Source: an uncultured Faecalibacterium sp.
GTDB lineage: Bacteria > Bacillota > Clostridia > Oscillospirales > Ruminococcaceae
DNA length: 12,377 nt
Reading direction: 5' to 3'
Assembly (NCBI GenBank): GCA_934525325.1
Contig: CAKSZE010000045.1
Location: 1-12,377 of the forward strand
Numbering within the stretch: the first letter of the stretch is position 1; each line of letters opens with the position of its first letter. The position numbers and the translations under genes were made by a program. The notes beneath the pieces were generated by a model. It was not told where the DNA came from. It ran no database searches and worked only from the letters and a program-made list of their open reading frames with translations. Positions 7,109 through 12,377 of the stretch are shown piece by piece.

Positions 7109-7462
7109 TCAGCGCACGATCAGCAGAATGGCGCTCAGGGGAGCCAGTGCCACTACCATAGTGGTGGAAACGGCATCCCGCACAAAGTTGCTGGCAGATT
7201 TGCCCATATCGGCGGCAAGGGCATCGGTAGCGCGGCCCATCACGGTAAAGAAGTTGCCGTCCTTGTTGCCGTCCTGCTGCAGCCAGGTGCGTGCCTGCTT
7301 GATGCCCCAGATGTAGCTGGAAGCCAGCACCACAGCACCTACGACCGTTGCGGCAGTAGTGGCGAGGCCGGTAGCATCATCTACCGAGCCGCCGCCGGTG
7401 GTATAGGTCATTTCTTCGTTGGAAAGCACCGCATAATCTGCGGGATAATTCATCTTGTTCAT
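7109..7462 (-). CDS. MAM-like double-glycine leader protein B
   Basis: This 117-residue paralogue of the protein at 6706-7035 has the same 24-residue leader design, ending in VLSNEEMTYTTGG. The predicted mature part has 93 residues: Gly/Ala-rich at first, a hydrophobic segment with VVGAVVLASSYIWG, the polar insert QQDGNKDGN, the shared block DALAADMGKS, and a hydrophobic C terminus ending in LLIVR. I chose ATG 7462 because AAAGGAG (7471-7477) is 8 nt upstream. The frame opens 20 codons earlier, but without a binding site and with the homology to its paralogue beginning at this ATG. It is first in a probable two-gene unit with a good promoter upstream. Export by a double-glycine peptidase transporter is inferred. 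No bacteriocin family was recognised with certainty. Confidence 0.85.
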   Translation of the reverse strand: MNKMNYPADYAVLSNEEMTYTTGGGSVDDATGLATTAATVVGAVVLASSYIWGIKQARTWLQQDGNKDGNFFTVMGRATDALAADMGKSASNFVRDAVSTTMVVALAPLSAILLIVR

Positions 7463-7558
7463 CTTCAATACTCCTTTGTCAAAGGGAAATGCCGCATTGC
7501 ATTCCGATTCCCCGGCGTCCAAACCAAGAGCCGATAGAGCATTGTCCTCTATGTGTCC

Positions 7559-7587
7559 ATTCTACAACAGCAGTTGGATTTTATCAA
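7559..7587 (-). promoter_or_regulatory. Promoter of the leader-protein genes
   Basis: On the - strand, TTGATA (7582-7587) and TAGAAT (7559-7564) are separated by exactly 17 bp. The predicted 5' leader is about 90 nt. It contains GCTCT twice, 9 bases apart, and a small stem near 7487-7507. The remaining DNA up to the DHHW gene end (7588-7685) is AT-rich and shows no gene and no convincing terminator. Confidence 0.7.
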
Positions 7588-7685
7588 GAGCTTTTGGCAC
7601 ATCTGTGCAAAAACTGGCGGGACGCATGAAATTATCTCAATAAATTTGTGAAAATAGACTGCAATAATTTCGGTATTCGGTTATT

Positions 7686-8858
7686 TTACCCCGTCACCCC
7701 GGCGCGGTAGAGGTAGGGGTCGCTCTTGAAGCTGTCAAAATTGTACAGCACAAGGATCTGGTCGTAGCCGTTATCGGCGATCAGTTTGTCCAAACCGTAG
7801 TTATAGTTGCGGAAGTCCACCACGTCAATGTCGGCGTAGTTGGCGGTCAGGTAGGGCACAAAGCAGTTGGCGTAGCTGTCCTTGATGACAAGGATGCGCC
7901 CGCTGCCATTGCCCTGCACCCGGCTTAAACCGTTGTTGCCGTGCAGGAACATGGCGTACTTGTCGTAGACGGAAAGCTTCTCCGTGTCGTACAGACCGGT
8001 GGTCTGCCCTTCGGTGGGCTGGCCTGCCGCCGTCACGTTCCATACCGTCAGGGTGTTAGCAAGGTCGTAGTAGGTGATTACGTCCGGCACGGCGTTCCAT
8101 GTGCGCGCCTTGGCGTAGTGGGTGCCGTAAAAGCCGTCGGCAGTCAGCGCAGTGTGGGCGGCGGTATCAAAGGGGGTAAGGCCAAGGGTATTGCACAGCT
8201 GGCTGTAAGCGTAGTAGGCGCCAAGGCTCGTCCAGTGGTGGTCGGTGCGGTAGTAGATATATTCGCTCTTGTGGGCGGCAAGGGTCTGGCGCACGTCCAC
8301 AAAGCTGCCGCCCGCCGCCTGCACCGCAGCGGAAAGCTGGTCAAGGTAGCCGTCCTCGTCCAGCAGGGGGGCGTTTGCGGGCACGTTCTCCTTGTAGATA
8401 TCGCTGGCGGCGGGGGCCAGCAGCACATTCACCTTGCCCGGGTAGCGCTGGCACAGGCTGGTGAGCGCTGCCGTATTCTTGGGCAGGGTGCGCTCCTCGC
8501 TGGAAAGCAGCCCGTAGGTGCGGGGGAACATCATGTGCTCCTTGCCCAGCAGAATGCCGCCGTTCTGCTGCTTTTGCAGCAGGGTGGTCTCCACCACGCT
8601 CTGCAGGCTGATCCACTGGTCGCGCCCCGCCACCTGATCCTTGACGTATTTGGTGTAGGCGGTAAAGTAGCTGTTCAGCCCCTTGGCGGTGAACTGGGTC
8701 AGCGCCGGGCGCTGGCTCAGGGTGGTGTTTTCCAGCTCGCTGTAACTGCGGTCCGGGGTGACCATATCCAGCGCGAACAGCCCGATGAAGAACAGGCTGA
8801 ACACCACCAGCACCGGATAGTGCAAAAGGGAGGAGGTCTTTTTATCGTGTTTAGACAT
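7686..8858 (-). CDS. DHHW-family (AlgX/AlgJ-like) acetylation protein
   Basis: DHHW proteins are extracytoplasmic SGNH-hydrolase-like partners of MBOAT acyltransferases and are thought to help move acetyl groups onto surface polysaccharides. The 390-residue protein has a cytoplasmic Lys-rich start, one membrane anchor (about 13-33) and an outer domain. The name-giving motif RTDHHW has D206, H207, H208 and W209. IKDSYAN near the C terminus places the likely nucleophile at S328. GGAGG (8866-8870) is 7 nt before the start. The gene begins 12 bp after the stop of the MBOAT gene, so they form an operon. The acceptor polymer cannot be read from the sequence. Confidence 0.92.
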   Translation of the reverse strand: MSKHDKKTSSLLHYPVLVVFSLFFIGLFALDMVTPDRSYSELENTTLSQRPALTQFTAKGLNSYFTAYTKYVKDQVAGRDQWISLQSVVETTLLQKQQNGGILLGKEHMMFPRTYGLLSSEERTLPKNTAALTSLCQRYPGKVNVLLAPAASDIYKENVPANAPLLDEDGYLDQLSAAVQAAGGSFVDVRQTLAAHKSEYIYYRTDHHWTSLGAYYAYSQLCNTLGLTPFDTAAHTALTADGFYGTHYAKARTWNAVPDVITYYDLANTLTVWNVTAAGQPTEGQTTGLYDTEKLSVYDKYAMFLHGNNGLSRVQGNGSGRILVIKDSYANCFVPYLTANYADIDVVDFRNYNYGLDKLIADNGYDQILVLYNFDSFKSDPYLYRAGVTG

Positions 8859-8870
8859 CTTGCCGCCTCC

Positions 8871-10289
8871 TTAAAAGTTAAAGTACAGGAACGGGCTGTT
8901 GGTGCTGCCCACCACATAGGCGGTGGAGACCACCAGCAGCGTCAGGATGGCGGCGCAGCGGGTGACTACGTTCTTGCGCAGCAGGTCCCACAGCTTTTCG
9001 ATCAGCGGGGTGCAGCACACCACGCTTACCGCCAGCAGCACGCCGTAGTTCCGCAGGAAATACAGCGGCGACACCCCGCCGGAGGGGATAAAGAGCTTTT
9101 GGAACAGCAGCCCGAAGGACACGCCGGTGTCGTTGCCCACGAACATCGCCCAGCCCACCACTACAAGGAACAGGGTGTAGAAATGCGGCCACACTCTGCC
9201 TTTTTTCAGGTAGGGCAGCAAAAACAGCTTTTCAGCCGCCAGCAGCACAAAGTAGTAAAGACCCCAGCAGATAAAGTTCCAGTTCGCGCCGTGCCAGATG
9301 CCGGTGAGCAGCTCCACGATGAACAGGTTTAAAATCTGCCGCCGGAGCCCCTTGCGGTTGCCGCCCAGCGGGATATACACATACTCGCGGAACCAGCCGG
9401 ACAGGGTCATGTGCCAGCGCCGCCAGAACTCGGTGATGGAAGCGGAGATATAGGGGTAGTTGAAGTTTGCGGGGAAGTCGAAGCCCAGCATCTTGCCCAT
9501 GCCGATGCCCATCAGGGAGTAGCCGGAGAAATCGAAGTACAGCTGCAAGCTGTATGCGATGATGCCCAGCCACACCAGCGGGGTGGAAGCGTTTGCCAGA
9601 CCCACAAAGGTGGTGGAGGGGCTGTCGGCTACTCCGATGATGTCCGTCCACAGTGCGCCCACGGCGTCCGCCAGCAGCACCTTTTTGGCAAGACCGAAGG
9701 TGAACAGGGTCATGCCCTCTTCGATCTGCTTTAAGTTATAGCGGTGCTTGTAGACGTGCAGCTGGTCGGAGACGTCCCGGTACTTGACGATGGGCCCCGC
9801 GATGAGCTGCGGGAACATGACCACATAAGCGCCGAAATCAATGATGTTGCGCTCGGCCTTTACATCCCGGCGGTAGACGTCGATGGAGTAGGAAAGGGTC
9901 TGGAAGGTGTAGAAGCTGATGCCCAGCGGCAGCGTGCCGATGCCCTGTATTTCGGCAAAGGCGGTGCCCAGCAGGGCGTTTGCGCTGCGCAGCACAAAGT
10001 TTGCGTACTTGAAGTAGAACAGCATCCCTAAGCTGCCGACAAGCGCCACCAGCAGAAAGAAGCGGCGCAGCGTGGGCTTTGCATCGAAATGCTCGATGGC
10101 AAGGCCGCTGAGGTAGTTGATGAGGATAAGCGCCACCATGACCGGGAAAAAGCGCACCTCGCCCCAGCAGTAGAACACCAGACTGCACAAAAACAGCACG
10201 GTGTTCTTGAGTTTTGCGGGAGCAAGATAGTACAGCGCCAGCGTGATGGGCAGAAAACGGAACAGGAAGATGATGGTGCTGAAAACCAA
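8871..10289 (-). CDS. MBOAT-family O-acyltransferase (AlgI/DltB-like)
   Basis: This polytopic membrane protein probably carries acyl groups, usually acetyl, across the membrane for O-acylation of a surface polymer. It has about 472 residues, normal for the AlgI group. Visible landmarks are PLGISFYTFQ, YFDFSGYSLMGIGMGKMLGF, FWRRWHMTLSGWFREYVYIPLGG with H293, and TGIWHGANWNF with the invariant catalytic H333. I propose a TTG start at 10289: AAGGAGG (10298-10304) is 8 nt upstream, and LVFSTIIFLFRFLPI is how the family normally begins. The frame runs 17 codons further up to an ATG that has no binding site. It is followed by its DHHW partner and preceded by a DUF4358-type lipoprotein. No clear promoter of its own was found. 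Confidence 0.92.
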   Translation of the reverse strand: MVFSTIIFLFRFLPITLALYYLAPAKLKNTVLFLCSLVFYCWGEVRFFPVMVALILINYLSGLAIEHFDAKPTLRRFFLLVALVGSLGMLFYFKYANFVLRSANALLGTAFAEIQGIGTLPLGISFYTFQTLSYSIDVYRRDVKAERNIIDFGAYVVMFPQLIAGPIVKYRDVSDQLHVYKHRYNLKQIEEGMTLFTFGLAKKVLLADAVGALWTDIIGVADSPSTTFVGLANASTPLVWLGIIAYSLQLYFDFSGYSLMGIGMGKMLGFDFPANFNYPYISASITEFWRRWHMTLSGWFREYVYIPLGGNRKGLRRQILNLFIVELLTGIWHGANWNFICWGLYYFVLLAAEKLFLLPYLKKGRVWPHFYTLFLVVVGWAMFVGNDTGVSFGLLFQKLFIPSGGVSPLYFLRNYGVLLAVSVVCCTPLIEKLWDLLRKNVVTRCAAILTLLVVSTAYVVGSTNSPFLYFNF

Positions 10290-10366
10290 GGGGTCAGCCT
10301 CCTTTTTTACAAGTTTTGCGGGCAATAACAGTTTTCCCATCCCGGGTGCGGGAGGGCTTTCTACTG

Positions 10367-10397
10367 AAAAAAGCCGATGCCGCAGATGGCACCGGCT
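10367..10397 (-). terminator. Rho-independent terminator after the lipoprotein gene
   Basis: On the - strand, 10397-10388 pairs with 10381-10372 (10 bp, one G.T wobble, 6-base loop), and six T follow (10372-10367). It begins 13 bases after the lipoprotein stop. The MBOAT gene downstream would be reached only by read-through or by a promoter in 10305-10366, where I see no good match. Confidence 0.85.
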
Positions 10398-10410
10398 CAG
10401 AAGGTCAGAT

Positions 10411-10980
10411 TCAGCTGTTCAGGGCGCTGTCCACAGCACTGTTCAGGTCTGCGGTGCACTCGTTGGAGGCGATCACCATGACCACACGGTCGCCCTTGGA
10501 GGAGATGATGGCGTTTTCCACGTTGCTCTGTGCCTGTGCAAACTCGGCGTAGTTGCCGTAGAAAGCCACCTGATCCTGCTTGTAGCTTTCCAGCGCGGTC
10601 GCCACGTCCTGTGCCTTGCCGGAAGCGGCTTCCACCACCAGCACAAGGCCGGCATCGCCGTTGTCGTTGCTCTTCACGCCCTTGTAGGTGGCCACGTCCT
10701 CAGCCTTCAGGCCGAAGTCGTACTCGATGTTCATGGCAGTGATCTCGAACTGGTTGGAGATGGGGTCCGCAGCCAGCAGGGTCTCCACGGCGCTGTCCAG
10801 TTCAGCGGTGCCGTTTTCAGCGGTATCCGCTGCCGGAGAAGCTGCATCGGTTACCGGCGCAGAGGCAGAGGCGCTGGACACGGAGGACGGCGCGGAAGAA
10901 GCGCTGCCGCCGCAGCCGGTCAGGGCAACAGCCAGCACGGCGCTGACGGCGATCACAGAGAGTTTTGTGCGGTTTATCAT
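10411..10980 (-). CDS. DUF4358-type lipoprotein
   Basis: This 189-residue secreted lipoprotein is of unknown function. It has a signal peptide with lipobox LTGC (C23 is the predicted lipidated residue), a Ser/Ala-rich linker (about 25-60) and a compact domain resembling DUF4358. Visible in that domain are NQFEITAMNIEYDFGLKAED, the YKGVKSND stretch and a C-terminal KGDRVVMVIAS strand. From memory, proteins of this kind often lie beside MBOAT and DHHW genes in Clostridia, as here, which suggests a link to surface-polymer acetylation. It has its own promoter and terminator. GAAGGAA (10988-10994 region) is about 7 nt before ATG 10980. Lipoprotein status is firm; the domain assignment is moderate. 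Confidence 0.82.
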   Translation of the reverse strand: MINRTKLSVIAVSAVLAVALTGCGGSASSAPSSVSSASASAPVTDAASPAADTAENGTAELDSAVETLLAADPISNQFEITAMNIEYDFGLKAEDVATYKGVKSNDNGDAGLVLVVEAASGKAQDVATALESYKQDQVAFYGNYAEFAQAQSNVENAIISSKGDRVVMVIASNECTADLNSAVDSALNS

Positions 10981-11013
10981 AAAATATTCCTTCTTTTGTT
11001 GAAATCATTTGTC

Positions 11014-11050
11014 ACAGTCCGGGGTGGTATCGCACGCCGGGGCAGACTGT
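11014..11050 (-). other. Hairpin in the lipoprotein mRNA leader
   Basis: ACAGT with CCGG (11014-11022) can pair with CCGG (11037-11040) and ACTGT (11046-11050), leaving five bases bulged on one side. It lies within the roughly 70-nt leader between the predicted transcription start and the lipoprotein start. It might influence mRNA stability; no riboswitch class was recognised. Confidence 0.4.
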
Positions 11051-11054
11051 ACTT

Positions 11055-11083
11055 ATCTTACCATAATGGCAGGTAAATTGCAA
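11055..11083 (-). promoter_or_regulatory. Promoter of the lipoprotein gene
   Basis: On the - strand, TTGCAA (11078-11083) and TAAGAT (11055-11060) are separated by exactly 17 bp in an AT-rich stretch between the VanY-like gene and the lipoprotein. The predicted transcript starts near 11048. Confidence 0.65.
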
Positions 11084-11121
11084 CGCACCCCACAGGGTTT
11101 TCCGGCAGTTTTCATGGGATT

Positions 11122-11997
11122 TTAACCGGTCACGGTCTCCCCGGCGGCAATGCGCTGCAAAACGGTGACTGCGTCCTCCAGACACAGACCGCTCTGGTTG
11201 AGCAGGGCGGCGTTTTCCGCGCCCACATAGCGCCAGTGCCACGGCTCGTAGGTGATGCCGGTCACGCTTTCGGCTTCCTTGGGGTAGCGCAGGATAAAGC
11301 CGTACTGCTCCGCGTTCTCGCACAGCCAGCGGAAGGCGGCGGTGTCGGCAAAGCCGGTGTCAAGGGTGGTGTGCTCCGGGCTGTTCAGGTCGGCGGCAAG
11401 GCCGCAGTTGTGCTCCGAGCAGCCCGGCGGGTTGACGATGGTAGCCGCCTTTTCCCGGGCGGCGGCTTCGCTCAAGCCCTTATTGCGGTAGTACTGGGTC
11501 TTATTGTCGTACAGCTTTTTCTGGTAGCTGACGCTGCGGTAGCCGCTCTGCATCCGCACGTCCACCCCGTCCTTGGCGGCAGCGGCCTGCATGGCAAGAA
11601 AGGCATCGGCGGCTTCGGTCTGCAAAGTCTTGTTGATGGCGGTAGCCGAGCCGCACTCTTTAGTCTCGATGGGGTAGTCCTCCGGCATCTTGTGGGTGCG
11701 GCTGACAAGGACCATGCGGGGGTCATCCAAAATAGCCTGCGCCTGTGCGGCGGTAAGGGTGCTCTGCTGCGCGCCGTTCTCGGCGGGCTGCTGCACCGGG
11801 GTGTCGGGCAGGGCGCTTGCGGCCTGCACAAGGCTTTCAGCGGGCTGTTCAAGGCTTTCGGCGGGCAGCTCCGGCAGCTGCGGCACGGCGGCCTTGCGGG
11901 TGCAGGCGTAGGCGGTGCCGCCCGCCGCAAAGCAGAGCAGCGCCGTCAGGCAGAGCAGACGCCGAGCGTGATGCTTATGGTGGTGGGAAGAATACAT
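11122..11997 (-). CDS. VanY-like D,D-carboxypeptidase (peptidase M15B)
   Basis: This zinc peptidase is expected to remove the terminal D-Ala from peptidoglycan stem peptides outside the membrane. Of its 291 residues, the first 11 hold a His cluster (HHHKHH at 5-10), followed by a hydrophobic segment (about 14-31) ending in AYA. That segment could be a signal peptide or a membrane anchor. A Pro/Gln/Ala-rich linker (about 36-80) follows, then the M15B domain. Its motifs are QSGYRS, SEHNCGLAAD with zinc ligands H196 and D203, and EPWHWRYVG with H254. All expected metal ligands are present. GAAGG (12006-12010) is 8 nt upstream. No van resistance genes are adjacent, so a housekeeping cell-wall role is more likely than vancomycin resistance. 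Confidence 0.92.
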   Translation of the reverse strand: MYSSHHHKHHARRLLCLTALLCFAAGGTAYACTRKAAVPQLPELPAESLEQPAESLVQAASALPDTPVQQPAENGAQQSTLTAAQAQAILDDPRMVLVSRTHKMPEDYPIETKECGSATAINKTLQTEAADAFLAMQAAAAKDGVDVRMQSGYRSVSYQKKLYDNKTQYYRNKGLSEAAAREKAATIVNPPGCSEHNCGLAADLNSPEHTTLDTGFADTAAFRWLCENAEQYGFILRYPKEAESVTGITYEPWHWRYVGAENAALLNQSGLCLEDAVTVLQRIAAGETVTG

Positions 11998-12075
11998 AGT
12001 ATCTACCTTCTTTCACAAAAAAGGATAAGTACCCGCCGCCCCGGGCAGACTATCCGCAAAAGGGGGCGCGGGAAG

Positions 12076-12377
12076 ATGAAGATGACAGCGCAGGAATACG
12101 CACGCCGGGTGCAGAAGGCCGGGCCGCACTCGCCGCTTTGGGCAGATTGCCTTTGGGCGTTCTGCGTGGGCGGCGGCATCTGCCTGCTGGGCGAAGGGCT
12201 GCGGCAGCTGTTTTTGCGGCAGGGCGCGGACGCCGAAGCGGCGGGCACCCTGACCAGCTGCACTTTGATTTTGCTCTCGGCGGTGCTGACCACACTGGGC
12301 TGGTACCAGAAGCTGGCGGCAAAGGCCGGGGCGGGGTCGCTGGTGCCCATCACCGGCTTTGCCAACGCGGTGGTCAG
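12076..12377 (+). CDS. spoVAC: Stage V sporulation protein AC, 5' part
   Basis: SpoVAC is a membrane protein which, with the other SpoVA proteins, moves dipicolinic acid into the developing spore; in Bacillus it behaves as a mechanosensitive channel. Only about 100 codons lie in the window and the frame stays open to the edge. A first membrane segment has CLWAFCVGGGICLLG. A second has LILLSAVLTTLGWYQK. The family hallmark AGAGSLVPITGFANAVV follows. Where Bacillus has GIYDRI, this copy has GWYQKL. The start could be ATG 12076 (AGGGGG 9 nt upstream) or ATG 12082 (GGAAG 6 nt upstream). It diverges from the VanY-like gene. spoVAD and spoVAE would be expected to the right. Confidence 0.9.
   Translation, partial: MKMTAQEYARRVQKAGPHSPLWADCLWAFCVGGGICLLGEGLRQLFLRQGADAEAAGTLTSCTLILLSAVLTTLGWYQKLAAKAGAGSLVPITGFANAVV

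Noticed and set aside
7463..7522. Upstream 20-codon extension of leader protein B
   Set aside because: The extension lacks a ribosome binding site at its start, is not shared by the paralogue, and would place the double-glycine leader internally.
7941..9332. 463-codon open frame on the + strand opposite the DHHW and MBOAT genes
   Set aside because: It spans two genes with clear family motifs on the other strand, is rich in Gly/His/Gln/Val without domains, and lacks a credible start signal.
10243..11076. 277-codon open frame on the + strand opposite the lipoprotein
   Set aside because: The - strand frame has a lipobox, promoter, binding site and terminator. The + frame has none of these.
11122..11997. 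Vancomycin resistance determinant
   Set aside because: Only a VanY-like peptidase is present, with no vanHAX or vanRS genes next to it. M15B carboxypeptidases are common in susceptible Clostridia.

Overview
The window looks like a chromosomal segment of a Faecalibacterium-type member of the Oscillospiraceae (Clostridia). The basis is GC-rich third codon positions, AGGAGG-type ribosome binding sites, a perfect CIRCE element before hrcA, a Firmicutes-type DnaK, a spoVAC start at the right edge, and two small proteins whose leaders resemble the F. prausnitzii microbial anti-inflammatory molecule (MAM). The genus assignment is inference from protein families and style, not from a marker gene.

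Left part (1-5327, + strand): a palindrome-rich intergenic block, then the heat-shock cluster. A sigma-A promoter overlapped by CIRCE drives hrcA-grpE (4-nt ATGA overlap). dnaK follows after 101 bp that hold a possible promoter of its own. A strong hairpin separates dnaK from dnaJ, and dnaJ ends in a rho-independent terminator. HrcA represses the cluster through CIRCE; DnaK, DnaJ and GrpE form the Hsp70 folding machine.

Middle (5330-6655, + strand): a single Fic-family protein with a class II autoinhibitory motif and a C-terminal winged helix. It sits between two 84-bp direct repeats. Each repeat holds four TTCGTCT sites in exact two-fold symmetry with 21-bp phasing. The upstream copy contains the fic promoter; the downstream copy keeps the sites but has lost the -10. 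A bidirectional terminator closes the unit.

Middle right (6706-7587, - strand): two paralogous small proteins of 117 and 109 aa with 24-residue double-glycine leaders and hydrophobic mature parts. They share one recognisable promoter and are separated by a hairpin. No transporter or peptidase for them is in the window. They and the Fic cassette are the most novel parts.

Right part (7686-11083, - strand): a DUF4358-type lipoprotein with its own promoter and terminator, then an MBOAT O-acyltransferase and a DHHW/AlgX-like protein, 12 bp apart. This is a probable module for O-acetylation of a cell-surface polymer. Next come a VanY-like D,D-carboxypeptidase (- strand) and, diverging from it, the first 100 codons of spoVAC (+ strand) running off the window.

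No rRNA, tRNA, CRISPR array or insertion sequence was seen.
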